Shown: piece by piece, positions 49,927 to 59,382 of the stretch
Numbering within the stretch: position 1 is the stretch's first letter
Layout of the letters: each line of letters opens with the position of its first letter
NCBI RefSeq assembly: GCF_012184415.1
Contig: NZ_VTOX01000002.1
Coordinates: 558,001 to 622,000, forward strand
Direction: 5' to 3'
Length of the DNA: 64,000 nucleotides
From: Ramlibacter lithotrophicus
Lineage (GTDB): Bacteria > Pseudomonadota > Gammaproteobacteria > Burkholderiales > Burkholderiaceae_C
Notes under the pieces: generated by a model
What the model saw: only the letters and a program-made list of their open reading frames with translations
What the model was told of the DNA's origin: nothing
Databases searched by the model: none
Position numbers and translations under genes: made by a program

Positions 49927-50585
49927 TTCGCTGCCGCGCCGAGCGCCAGTCGCTGCCGGTGGCGGCGCAGCGCCGGCGCGAGGTCACCCGCCAGCACCAC
50001 GGGGTCGTGCTCGTAATAGCTGCCCCACGCGGCGCCATCTCCCTCGAGCGCGCCGGCATCGGCCTTGGCGAGCGCCAGCGGCGTGATGCCCAGCCGGGGC
50101 AGCAGATGCCGCAGTTCCTGAGTCAGCGTGCAGACGATCCAGCGGAATCCCTGGCGGGCCAGGTGCTCGCCGAGACGAACCATCAATTGCCGGCCCGCGC
50201 CAGGCCGAGCCGCCGAAAGATGGCCGATCTCGACGATCTCGCGCCGGGCAGGACCGGCGTGCAGATGCCGGGCGAGCACCGATTCGACGGGCGCGCCAAG
50301 GTACGACTCCAGGAACAGCGGGGCGCCGGCGGCGGCGCGGTAGCCCGCCGCGGCCACGATCGCGCCGTCAGCCGCATCGCGCAACGTGACCAGCACCGGC
50401 GCGAAGCCGGTCACGGTCGCCCCAAAGCGGCGTGCGAACACGCCGGCGATGAAGTCCTCGACCTGTGGCCGGCCGGGATCGCCTGCCCGGTGCAGCTGCA
50501 ACTGCGGCGCCTCGAGCTCCGTGCCTGCCATGGGCATCGGCATGGGCATGGGCGCCGGATCGCGCGGCACGGTCGTCATCAACAT
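49923..50585 (-). CDS. Thermostable-hemolysin family protein
   Basis: 220 residues. The family is named after Vibrio delta-VPH, but resembles a GNAT/acyl-CoA N-acyltransferase fold. Signature EIGHLSAARPGAGRQLMVRLGEHLARQGFRWIVCTLTQELRHLLPRLGI then WGSYYEHDPVVLAGD. Starts MLMTTVPRDPAPMPMPMPMAG, with a run of Met-Pro; AGGGAGG is well placed before ATG 50585. First gene of the operon, divergent from exonuclease III. A haemolytic role is not indicated; acyl or peptide transfer is my inference. Confidence 0.83.
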   Translation of the reverse strand: MLMTTVPRDPAPMPMPMPMAGTELEAPQLQLHRAGDPGRPQVEDFIAGVFARRFGATVTGFAPVLVTLRDAADGAIVAAAGYRAAAGAPLFLESYLGAPVESVLARHLHAGPARREIVEIGHLSAARPGAGRQLMVRLGEHLARQGFRWIVCTLTQELRHLLPRLGITPLALAKADAGALEGDGAAWGSYYEHDPVVLAGDLAPALRRHRQRLALGAAAK

Positions 50586-50702
50586 CCATCCTCCCTGGGT
50601 ACACAGCCGAGTTCCATCACCCGGCCTCGCACAGATGGTGTCGGGGTGCGCTTAATGGCGGCTTAACGGCCAGTGGCCGCAGTGAATAGAATCGGCCGGC
50701 CC

Positions 50703-51479
50703 ATGAAGATCACCACCTGGAACGTCAACTCCCTCACCGCGCGGCTGCAGCACGTGCTGGACTGGACCGCCGCGAATCCGGTGGACGTGCTGTGCCTGCA
50801 GGAGCTCAAGCTCACCGACGACAAGTTCCCGCTCGACGCGCTGCGCGATGCCGGGTACCCGCACTGCGCGGTGTTCGGGCAGAAGACCTACAACGGCGTC
50901 GCGATCATGAGCCGGCAGCCGCTGCGCGACGTCGCGAAGAACATCGCCGGCTATGCCGACGAGCACTCACGGGTAATCGCGGCGACCGTCGACGGACCCG
51001 ACGGCGAGCTGCGGCTGGTCAACGGCTATTTCGTCAACGGGCAGGCGCCCGGCACGGACAAGTTCGCCTACAAGATGAACTGGCTGGCCGGCCTGAACCG
51101 CTATGTCTGCGACGAGTTGCAGCGGCATCCGCGACTGGTGCTGCTCGGCGACTTCAACATCGCGCCGGAAGACCGCGACTCGTGGGACCCCGAGGGCCTG
51201 CGCGACACGATCCACCACACGCGCGAGGAGCGCGAACATTTCCACGGACTGCTCGGGCTGGGCCTGTGCGACGGCTTCCGTCTCTTCGAACAGCCGGAAA
51301 AGAGTTTCAGCTGGTGGGACTACCGCATGCTCGGCTACCAGAAGAACCGCGGCCTGCGCATCGACCACATCCTGGTGAGCGAACCGTTGCGCGAGCACGT
51401 GCGAGGGTGCGCCATCGACCGCGTCCCGCGCAAGTGGAAGCAGCCGAGCGACCACGCGCCGGTGACGCTGGAGCTCTGA
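50703..51479 (+). CDS. xth: Exodeoxyribonuclease III
   Basis: 258 residues; Mg-dependent AP endonuclease/3'-5' exonuclease of base-excision repair. MKITTWNVNSLTARL, catalytic Glu in LQELKL, the Asn/Asp motif LGDFNIAPEDRD, DYR region and C-terminal DHAPVTLEL (Asp/His). ATG at 50703 matches the family start. Divergent from the hemolysin-family operon across 117 bp. Confidence 0.96.
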   Translation: MKITTWNVNSLTARLQHVLDWTAANPVDVLCLQELKLTDDKFPLDALRDAGYPHCAVFGQKTYNGVAIMSRQPLRDVAKNIAGYADEHSRVIAATVDGPDGELRLVNGYFVNGQAPGTDKFAYKMNWLAGLNRYVCDELQRHPRLVLLGDFNIAPEDRDSWDPEGLRDTIHHTREEREHFHGLLGLGLCDGFRLFEQPEKSFSWWDYRMLGYQKNRGLRIDHILVSEPLREHVRGCAIDRVPRKWKQPSDHAPVTLEL

Positions 51480-51495
51480 GGCGCTCGCGCAGCCG

Positions 51496-51798
51496 TCAGT
51501 CGAGGTCAGCGGAATCCGCGAGGGCGAAGGTCCGCGCGGTCTTGCGTTCCACCCACGGCGCCGTAGTAATGTCGAAAGCCTTGAAGTGCGGCGTCTGCTG
51601 GTGTGCGGCAAACGCCGCCGCGTCGTCGTAGAGCTCGTACAGGAACACGAGCGAGCGATCTTTCTCGCTGAAGGCGACGTCGAACCGGCGGCAGCCAGGC
51701 TCGTCGGTGCGCGAGGCGCGGGCGTTGTTCACCATCTCGGCCCGGAACGCGTCGACGAAGCCCGGCTTGATGACGAAATCGACGGTGACCACGAACAT
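51496..51798 (-). CDS. Antibiotic biosynthesis monooxygenase (ABM) domain protein
   Basis: 100 residues; dimeric ferredoxin-like fold of the ABM/LsrG type (MFVVTVDFVIKPGFVDAFRAEM, EPGCRRFDVAFSEKD, FLYELYDDAAAFAAHQQTPHF). Members handle small organic molecules without a cofactor, or are isomerases. The ATG at 51798 is used because GGGAGG lies 5 bases upstream; a GTG at 51819 is an alternative. Follows the dehydrogenase gene by 17 bp; last gene of the transporter operon. Confidence 0.83.
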   Translation of the reverse strand: MFVVTVDFVIKPGFVDAFRAEMVNNARASRTDEPGCRRFDVAFSEKDRSLVFLYELYDDAAAFAAHQQTPHFKAFDITTAPWVERKTARTFALADSADLD

Positions 51799-51815
51799 GC
51801 CGCCTCCCGCGCCGT

Positions 51816-52922
51816 TCACCGGTTCACGTGCCGGATGGCATCGATCACGGCGGCGGTGATCTCCTTCGTGCCGTCGGTGCCGCCGAACTCCCAGGGCCGA
51901 ACGCTGCTGCGCGCGAACACCCCGTCCACGGCGCCCTGCAGCACGTCCGCCGCGTCGGTGCAGGCGCGCAGGTCATGCCGCTCGCCCAGCCATTCGAGCA
52001 TCATCGCCGCCGACAGCAGCATCGCCGTGGGATTGGCCTTGCCCTGGCCGGCGATGTCAGGCGCCGAGCCGTGGGAGGGCTGGAACAGGGCATGCTTGTC
52101 GCCGAGGTCGCCCGAGGGCGCCATGCCCATGCCGCCGATCAGCCCGGCGCCGAGGTCGGACAGGATGTCGCCGAACTGGTTCTCGGTCGGCACGACGTCG
52201 TACTCCCAGGGCTTGCGCAACAGGTTCAGCGCCATGGCGTCGATGTAGCAGTGGTCGGCGGCGATGTCCGGGAAGCGTTCGGCGCGCTCCCGGAAGATCC
52301 TGTTCGAGAACGCCATCGAAGCGAACACGTTCGCCTTGTCGACGCACGTCACCTTGCCCTTGGCGGGATTGCGCGCCTTGCGCCGCTGCGCCAGCCGGAA
52401 CGAGAAGTCGAACACGCGCTCGCTGCCCTTGCGCGTGATGCGGCAGGTGTCGAACGCCTCGACGTCGCCGCGCACGTCGGCCTTGCCGCGCGAATAGAAC
52501 CAGCCTTCGGTCTGCTCGCGGATGATGACCAGGTCGATCTCGCGGGCGCGGGGGTCGGCCAGCGCCAGCGGCACGCCGGCGAGCGCGCGGATCGGGCGGA
52601 CGCCGGCGTACAGCTCGAGGTGCGTGCGGATGTCGAGCTGCGGCGCGATCTCGGTGCCGTCCGGGTAGCGGATGTGCGGCAGGCCCATGGCGCCGAACAG
52701 GATCGCGTCGGCCTGCTCGCACGCCGTCATCGATGGCTCCGGAAACGCCACGCCGGTGTCGGCATACAGCTGCGCGCCCCCGGGCCGGTGGTCATACGCC
52801 AGCCGGAACCCGCCCACGCGCTGCTGCAGCGCCTCCAGGGCCGCCAGGCAGGCCTGCATGACCTCGACGCCGATCCCGTCCCCGGGCAGCACCACGATGT
52901 TGAACTTGTTGTCGGTTGGCAT
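51816..52922 (-). CDS. Isocitrate/isopropylmalate dehydrogenase family enzyme, tartrate or malate type
   Basis: 368 residues. LPGDGIGVEVM, the substrate loop REQTEGWFYSRG, conserved Arg/Lys/Tyr residues, and the C-terminal PSHGSAPDIAGQGKANPTAMLLSAAMML (nucleotide binding). Decarboxylating dehydrogenases of this group act on isopropylmalate, tartrate, D-malate or homoisocitrate; which one is unclear. Genomic context (NitT-like ABC uptake, GntR regulator, ABM protein) suggests a catabolic hydroxy-acid role rather than leucine synthesis. ATG at 52922. Confidence 0.85.
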   Translation of the reverse strand: MPTDNKFNIVVLPGDGIGVEVMQACLAALEALQQRVGGFRLAYDHRPGGAQLYADTGVAFPEPSMTACEQADAILFGAMGLPHIRYPDGTEIAPQLDIRTHLELYAGVRPIRALAGVPLALADPRAREIDLVIIREQTEGWFYSRGKADVRGDVEAFDTCRITRKGSERVFDFSFRLAQRRKARNPAKGKVTCVDKANVFASMAFSNRIFRERAERFPDIAADHCYIDAMALNLLRKPWEYDVVPTENQFGDILSDLGAGLIGGMGMAPSGDLGDKHALFQPSHGSAPDIAGQGKANPTAMLLSAAMMLEWLGERHDLRACTDAADVLQGAVDGVFARSSVRPWEFGGTDGTKEITAAVIDAIRHVNR

Positions 52923-52945
52923 GAAGGGTCCCTTGAAGTGGCGGG

Positions 52946-53680
52946 TCACAACTGGTGCAGGCGGTAGCGCTCGATGATCGCCAGCAGCTCGCGGCTGCCG
53001 CGTTCCCGGTGGGCGCGCGTGCAGGCGAAGGCGCCCGCGGCGTCGCCGGCGCGGATGCGCTCGACCAGCTCGCGGTGCTCCTCGGTCGAGTCCACCGGCT
53101 TGGGCCGCAGGCGCAGCGTGAACATGCGCGCGCGGTGCGCGCGGTCCCAGAAATTCAGCACCGTCTGCTTCAGCAGGCGGTTGCCGCACAGGTCGATCAG
53201 CGTGCGGTGGAAGCGCTCGTCGGCTTCGGCCCAGGCGTCCAGGTCATTGGCGCGCAGCGCACGCGCCATGTCGCGCGAGGCGGCCTCCAGCGGCTTGAGC
53301 TCGTCGGGCCCCGGCCGGCGCCGCGCCGCCAGTTCCGCGGCCATCGATTCGAGGGCCGTCAGCGTTTCGTAGATCTCACGCATGTCCGTCGCCGACAGCG
53401 GCAGCACCCGCACGCCGTGGCGCGGCACGATCTCGACCAACCCCTCGTTGCGCAGCCGGATCATCGCTTCGCGCAGCGGCGTGCGGCTGATGCCCAGCTC
53501 CTCGGCGAGTGCCTGTTCCAGCGCCTGATGCCCCGGCGGGTACACGTTGTCCAGGATGCGCTGCCGCACCGCCTCGTATGCCGCGTCGACCAGCGACGTG
53601 CGGACGGCCGACGGGGGCGCGGCGGAGCCGGCGGCGCGGCTGCGCGGCGTCCGGTGCACGGGGGCGCGGGCCGCCGCCAT
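52946..53680 (-). CDS. GntR/FCD family transcriptional regulator
   Basis: 244 residues. Winged-helix N-terminus (AYEAVRQRILDNVYPPGHQALEQALAEELGISRTPLREAMIRLRNEGLVE), FCD effector domain (about 100-235) with its conserved metal or ligand residues (DERFHRTLI, HRELVERI, HREHG-like). Binds a palindrome and is released by a carboxylic-acid ligand in most members. The ATG overlaps the permease stop by one base (TGATG), so it is inside the operon it likely controls; the 16-bp palindrome at 56443 is the expected site. Confidence 0.9.
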   Translation of the reverse strand: MAAARAPVHRTPRSRAAGSAAPPSAVRTSLVDAAYEAVRQRILDNVYPPGHQALEQALAEELGISRTPLREAMIRLRNEGLVEIVPRHGVRVLPLSATDMREIYETLTALESMAAELAARRRPGPDELKPLEAASRDMARALRANDLDAWAEADERFHRTLIDLCGNRLLKQTVLNFWDRAHRARMFTLRLRPKPVDSTEEHRELVERIRAGDAAGAFACTRAHRERGSRELLAIIERYRLHQL

Positions 53681-54549
53681 CAGCCCTGCATCCCCCAGCG
53701 CTGCACCGTGCGGGCGGCGATCGTGCGAAAGACGATGTTCTCCACCGCCAGTCCGATGAGGATCACGCTGAACAGGCCGGCGAAGACGCTGGCGATCTCG
53801 AGCTGGTTCTTGTTCTCGAAGATGAACCAGCCGAGCCCGCCGCTGCCGGACGAGACCCCGAACACCAGTTCGGCGGCGATCAGCGTGCGCCAGGCGAAGG
53901 CCCAGCCGATCTTGAGGCCGGTGAGGATGCTCGGGAAGGCGGCGGGCACCAGGATCTTCGCCACGTACGGCAGGCCGCGCAGCCCGTAGTTGCGGCCCAC
54001 CATGCGCAGCGTGTTGGAGACCGCCATGAAGCCCGAATGCGTGTTCAGCGCCACGGCCCACAGCACCGAGTGGATCAGCACGAACACCAGGCTGCCGGTG
54101 CCCAGTCCGAACCAGATCAGGGCCAGCGGCAGCAGCGCGATGGCCGGCAAGGGGTTGAACATCGCCGTCAGCGTCTCGACCAGGTCAGTGCCTATGCGCG
54201 ACGTGATCGCCAGCGTGGTGAGGATCGCCGCCAGCGCCAGCCCGGCGGCATACCCGATCAACAGGATGCGGATCGAATACCAGGCCTTGCCCAGCAAGCC
54301 GCCGGTCAGCACCGCGTCCCGGAAGGCGATCACCGTGTCGAGGAACGTCGGAATCAGCAGCGGATTGGCCAGACGCATGGCGTACAACTGCCACACGAGC
54401 GCCAGCACCGCCAGCAGCGTCGCCTTGCGCAAGGCACCGTTGTTCCACGCCCGCTCCCACAGCGACAGCGGCCGCTCGACCACGCTGAAGCGGGCCGCGT
54501 CGGGCGGGTCGCGGTAGATGTTGGGCCGCAGCGGCAGCGTCTCAGGCAT
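53680..54549 (-). CDS. ABC transporter permease, NitT/TauT type
   Basis: 289 residues with about six membrane helices. The coupling-helix EAA loop region (PYVAKILVPAAFPSILTGLKIGWAFAWRTLIAAELVFG) is typical of NitT/TauT permeases. MPETLPLRPNIYRDPPD is a short cytoplasmic lead. Its start overlaps the ATPase stop by 8 bp. Substrate unknown: sulfonates, nitrate, aromatic or other anions are possible for this class. Confidence 0.92.
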   Translation of the reverse strand: MPETLPLRPNIYRDPPDAARFSVVERPLSLWERAWNNGALRKATLLAVLALVWQLYAMRLANPLLIPTFLDTVIAFRDAVLTGGLLGKAWYSIRILLIGYAAGLALAAILTTLAITSRIGTDLVETLTAMFNPLPAIALLPLALIWFGLGTGSLVFVLIHSVLWAVALNTHSGFMAVSNTLRMVGRNYGLRGLPYVAKILVPAAFPSILTGLKIGWAFAWRTLIAAELVFGVSSGSGGLGWFIFENKNQLEIASVFAGLFSVILIGLAVENIVFRTIAARTVQRWGMQG

Positions 54550-55369
54550 GGCTGGCCTCCCTGGCGGCGGGCTCGTCGGCGAACAGCAGCCGGTGGATGG
54601 TGTCTTCCAGCTCGGCGCGCTGCTTCGCGTCGCCGTGCTGCGGCAGGCCGTCCAGTTCCGCCTTCACCTGGCCCGGGTGCGGCGTCAGCAGCAGGATGCG
54701 GCTGCCGATCACCACGGCCTCGGGAATCGAATGGGTGACGAACAGCACCGTGAAACGCGTGTCGTCCCACAGCTGCAGCAGTTCCTCCTGCATCTTGCGG
54801 CGAGTGAGCGCGTCCAGCGCTGCAAAGGGCTCGTCCATCAGCAGGATGTCGGGTTCCATGGCCATCCCGCGCGCGATCGCCACGCGCTGCTTCATCCCGC
54901 CGGAGAGGGTATGCGGAAAGCTGTCGGCGAAGCCGGTGAGGTTGACCTTGTCGATGTAGTGCATCGCCTTCTCGGCCGCCTCGCGCGGCGACAGCTTGCC
55001 GCTGGCGGTGAGCGCGAAGGCGACGTTCTGCGCCACCGTCTTCCAGGGCAGCAGCTGGTCGAATTCCTGGAACACCATCATGCGGTCCGGGCCAGGGCGG
55101 CCGATGCGCTCGCCCTTGAGCCGGATCTCGCCCTCGACCGGCGCCAGGTACCCGCCCACCGCCTTGAGCAGCGTCGACTTGCCGCAGCCGGACGGCCCCA
55201 GCAGCACGAAGCGGTCGGAGCGCAGCACCTGGAAGTCGACCCGGTAGGTCGCCGTCACCAGGTGGTCGCGGGTCTTGTACTGCAGGGTGACGCCACGCAC
55301 GTCCAGCAGCGGTGCGCCCGCTGCCGGCGCCAGTGCCGGCGACCCCGTCTCGCTGGTCGAGAGATCCAT
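54542..55369 (-). CDS. ABC transporter ATPase, NitT/TauT type
   Basis: 275 residues. Walker A GPSGCGKST, Q-loop MVFQEFDQLLPWKT, signature LSGGMKQR, Walker B ILLMDEPFAALD, H-loop THSIPEAV. The N-terminus of about 25 residues has an Ala/Pro-rich lead. Start ATG at 55369 follows the binding-protein stop by 4 bp. Same operon as the periplasmic and permease genes. Confidence 0.95.
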   Translation of the reverse strand: MDLSTSETGSPALAPAAGAPLLDVRGVTLQYKTRDHLVTATYRVDFQVLRSDRFVLLGPSGCGKSTLLKAVGGYLAPVEGEIRLKGERIGRPGPDRMMVFQEFDQLLPWKTVAQNVAFALTASGKLSPREAAEKAMHYIDKVNLTGFADSFPHTLSGGMKQRVAIARGMAMEPDILLMDEPFAALDALTRRKMQEELLQLWDDTRFTVLFVTHSIPEAVVIGSRILLLTPHPGQVKAELDGLPQHGDAKQRAELEDTIHRLLFADEPAAREASHA

Positions 55370-55373
55370 GCCG

Positions 55374-56378
55374 TCAGCTGCCCGCCATGGAGTGGGCGTT
55401 CGGGAAGAACATGTCCTTCCAGTTCGCCGGCTTGACCTTCAGGCTGCCGGTCTTGTACATGAACTCGGCCAGCGGCACGGTGTTCTTGGGCGTCAAAGCG
55501 AACTCGATGCCAGGCGCGTTCATGATCGCCAGCAGCTCCTCCAGCGGCATCTTGTCCTTGGTCATGCGCAGGTAGGTCTCGGCGGCCGTCCGCTGGTTCT
55601 TGTTGATGAACTCGGTGGCCTCCTGCAGCGCGCCCAGGAAGGCCGCGTAGGCCTTGGGGTTGCCCTGCTGGAACTTGGAGTGGGCGGCGATGACGTTGAA
55701 CGAGATCGGCCCCCCGAGGATCTCGGTCGACGTGATCACCTTGCGCACGCCCGGCTTGGCCATCTCCTTCTGGATGAAGGGCGGCGAGGTGAAGTGGTTG
55801 TTGATCTCGCCCGCGCCCGACATGAAGGCGACCATGCCGTCGCTGTGCGTCATCGACACCGTCAAGGGATCGAGCTTCGCCTTCTCGGCTTCGCCGAACT
55901 CCTTGGCGGCCCACATCTGCAGCAGCGTCGCCTGCAGCGAAACCTTCACGGCGGGCAGCGCGATCTTGTCCTTCTCGGTGAAGTCGCGGATGCCCTTGAT
56001 GTGGTCGCTGCGGGTGTTGAGCTGCAGCGGGATGAAGTTCAGGCCCGAGACGCCCTTGACCTGGCCGCCGGTCTTGGCCCAGATGGTCGCGATGCCTGTG
56101 GGGCCCAGGCAGACGAAGTCGACGCTGCCCGAGAGCAGCGCGTCGTTCATGACGTCGCTGGAACGGAAGGTCGCCCAGTTGACCTTGACGTCGCCGAGGC
56201 CCTGCGCCTTGGCGTGCTTCTCGACCAGCTTCTGGTCCTCCATCACGATCAATTGCAGGTAGCCCAGCCCGTACTGCTTGGCGATGCGGATTTCGTTCGG
56301 CTCGCCTCGCGCCGGCAGCGCCGCGAACAGCGAGGCGGCCAGGAACGCGAGCAGCACCGGGAAAGAACGCCGTTTCAT
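55374..56378 (-). CDS. ABC transporter substrate-binding protein, NitT/TauT type
   Basis: 334 residues. Sec signal MKRRSFPVLLAFLAASLFAALPARG; mature part begins EPNEIRIAKQYGLGYLQLIVMED and contains LLSGSVDFVCLGPTGIATIWAKTGG. Fold: periplasmic type II binding protein of the SsuA/TauA group. ATG at 56378 with AAGGAG 7 bases upstream. First gene of a six-gene operon; the ligand is not deducible. Confidence 0.92.
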   Translation of the reverse strand: MKRRSFPVLLAFLAASLFAALPARGEPNEIRIAKQYGLGYLQLIVMEDQKLVEKHAKAQGLGDVKVNWATFRSSDVMNDALLSGSVDFVCLGPTGIATIWAKTGGQVKGVSGLNFIPLQLNTRSDHIKGIRDFTEKDKIALPAVKVSLQATLLQMWAAKEFGEAEKAKLDPLTVSMTHSDGMVAFMSGAGEINNHFTSPPFIQKEMAKPGVRKVITSTEILGGPISFNVIAAHSKFQQGNPKAYAAFLGALQEATEFINKNQRTAAETYLRMTKDKMPLEELLAIMNAPGIEFALTPKNTVPLAEFMYKTGSLKVKPANWKDMFFPNAHSMAGS

Positions 56379-56442
56379 CGTCTGTCTCCTTTGTCGATCT
56401 GCCGGACCGGCCGGCTGGCACGGTCCGCAGGCATCGTAGACG

Positions 56443-56458
56443 ACAACGTATACGTTGT
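56443..56458. promoter_or_regulatory. Perfect palindrome, candidate GntR/FCD operator
   Basis: ACAACGTATACGTTGT is a perfect 16-bp palindrome 64 bp upstream of the binding-protein start codon. A GTATAC centre and TTGT/ACAA arms are common in FCD-GntR operators. The operon contains one FCD regulator gene, so autoregulation at this site is the simplest interpretation. Confidence 0.7.
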
Positions 56459-56568
56459 TCAAGGCGCCCCGGCGCCGCCGGGCTCGGGGCTTTCCCTGAC
56501 GCGCGTGCAGACACTGACGGTTCAGGGAGGCCGCCGAGGCGTTGATCGATGTCTCACGCCGCAGGCGC
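56459..56568. other. Non-coding stretch between the transporter promoter and the ntrC terminator repeats
   Basis: This 110-bp piece belongs to the only gene-free interval longer than 300 bp (56379-56802). I see no open frame with a ribosome binding site, no tRNA and no conserved motif in it. The rest of the interval holds the operator palindrome and the tandem repeats. Confidence 0.6.
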
Positions 56569-56651
56569 GCCGGTCGACTGGAGCAACGCGCAAGGCGACC
56601 ACCTCATGAGGGAGGTCCGGCTCCGCCGGCCTCTCTCATCCGATCCACCAC

Positions 56652-56682
56652 CACTTTGAAAACGCGCAGCGTTTTCGAAGTG
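56652..56682 (-). terminator. Terminator hairpin, copy A (distal)
   Basis: Arms CACTTTGAAAACGC and GCGTTTTCGAAGTG around a 3-base loop; one mismatch compared with copy B. It lies downstream of the ntrC stop on the minus strand, after copy B, so it would act as a back-up terminator, and may also stop plus-strand readthrough. Confidence 0.6.
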
Positions 56683-56770
56683 AATCACTGCCGGTCGACT
56701 GGAGCAACGCGCAAGGCGACCACCTCATGAGGGAGGTCCGGCTCCGCCGGCCTCTCCCATCCGATCAAAC

Positions 56771-56801
56771 CACTTTGAAAACGCGCAGCGTTTTCAAAGT
56801 G
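56771..56801 (-). terminator. Terminator hairpin, copy B (proximal to ntrC)
   Basis: A perfect 14-bp inverted repeat CACTTTGAAAACGC / GCGTTTTCAAAGTG with a GCA loop, one base after the ntrC stop codon. The AT-rich outer arm gives T-residues 3' of the stem core on either strand. Most likely the terminator of glnA-ntrBC transcription. Confidence 0.7.
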
Positions 56802-56802
56802 C

Positions 56803-58281
<1,479 letters not shown>

Positions 58282-58304
58282 GCCAGGTTCTCCATGTGTC
58301 GTGC

Positions 58305-59378
58305 TCAGGGCAGCGGAATCAGGATCCTGAAATCCGTCCGCCCCGGCACGCTGTCGCACTCGATGAGGCCATGATGCTGCTGCACGAAGGTCTGTGCCAG
58401 CGTCAGTCCGAGCCCGGATCCGTCTTCGCGCCCGGAGACCAGCGGGAAGAAGATCCGGTCGCGGATCGCGTCGGGAACACCCGGCCCGTTGTCGATCACA
58501 TGCAATTCCAGTGCCAACCGGTAGCGCTGCTTGCCGAAGGTCACTTGCCGCGCAACCCGGGTGCGAAACACCAGTTGCCCGTCGCCGGCGGCGATGCGCT
58601 CGGCCAGTGCCTGGCACGCGTTGTGGGCGATGTTGAGCACGGCCTGGATCAGCTGCTCGCGGTCGCCGCGGAACTCGGGGATCGACGTGTCGTAGTCGCG
58701 CACGACCTCCAGCCCCTTGGGAAACTCGGCCAGCACCAGCGAGCGCACCCGCTCGCAGACCTCGTGGATGTTGACGTCGCCCACCACGTGGGGCTTGCGG
58801 TGCGGCGCCAGCAGCCGGTCCACCAGCGTCTGCAGCCGGTCCGCCTCGTGGATGATCACGCGCGTGTATTCCTTGAGGTCGCGCGAATCGACCTCCATCT
58901 CCAGCAATTGCGCCGCGCCGCGGATGCCGCCCAGCGGATTCTTGATCTCGTGCGCGAGGTTGCGGATCAGCTCCTTGTTGGCCTGCGCCTGGTCCAGCAG
59001 CCGCTCCTCGCGGTCCTGCCTGGCCTGGGCCTCCAGCGGCAGCAGTTCGACCACGAATTCGCCGGGACGGTCGGTCTGCGCCACCACCACATGAACCGGG
59101 AGCGGTTCGGCCGGCGCCGGCCGCACCAGGCGCGCGTCGTAGCGCAGCGCGGCAAATTCGTTGCTGCGCGCCCCGCCGAGGGCATGGCGCAGCAGCTGCG
59201 GTTCGGTGAACGAGCGGCTGAAATCGGAGCCGAGGATGGCGCGCCGCGAACTGCCCAGGGCGTCCTCCAGCGCGGAATTGGCGAACAGCACGGCGCCGTT
59301 GCCGCCGACCACGGCCACGAGCGTGGCGAGCAGGTCCAGCGACTGGAAGCGGGCGAGCGGGACGGCCGGCGGGTTCAA
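58305..59378 (-). CDS. ntrB: Nitrogen regulation sensor kinase NR(II), NtrB
   Basis: 357-residue soluble kinase/phosphatase. PAS-like N-terminus (about 10-110), HisKA with phospho-His 143 in RNLAHEIKNPLGG, and HATPase_c with DNGPGVPDAIRDRIFFPLVSGREDGSGLGL. The start is TTG at 59378 (GAGGG overlapping the preceding stop), since no ATG fits. The partner of NtrC, regulated by PII. Sits 4 bp after the small exported-protein gene. Confidence 0.94.
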   Translation of the reverse strand: MNPPAVPLARFQSLDLLATLVAVVGGNGAVLFANSALEDALGSSRRAILGSDFSRSFTEPQLLRHALGGARSNEFAALRYDARLVRPAPAEPLPVHVVVAQTDRPGEFVVELLPLEAQARQDREERLLDQAQANKELIRNLAHEIKNPLGGIRGAAQLLEMEVDSRDLKEYTRVIIHEADRLQTLVDRLLAPHRKPHVVGDVNIHEVCERVRSLVLAEFPKGLEVVRDYDTSIPEFRGDREQLIQAVLNIAHNACQALAERIAAGDGQLVFRTRVARQVTFGKQRYRLALELHVIDNGPGVPDAIRDRIFFPLVSGREDGSGLGLTLAQTFVQQHHGLIECDSVPGRTDFRILIPLP

Positions 59379-59382
59379 GCCC

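Larger units (their letters stand above)
56569..56801. repeat. Tandem 121-bp repeat with hairpins, downstream of ntrC
   Basis: Two copies start at 56569 and 56690, 121 bp apart, and are nearly identical over about 75 bp (from GCCGGTCGACTGG through TCCGGCTCCGCCGG), then diverge slightly with a 3-base difference before the CACTTTGAAAACGC hairpin. Each copy carries a GC-rich hairpin core and a terminator-like palindrome. A weaker third member is the copy after scoB. It looks like a duplicated terminator module rather than a coding repeat. Confidence 0.82.

Noticed and set aside
49923-50585. A secreted haemolysin toxin
   Set aside because: The family name is historical; there is no signal peptide and the fold resembles an acyltransferase, so I do not call it a toxin.
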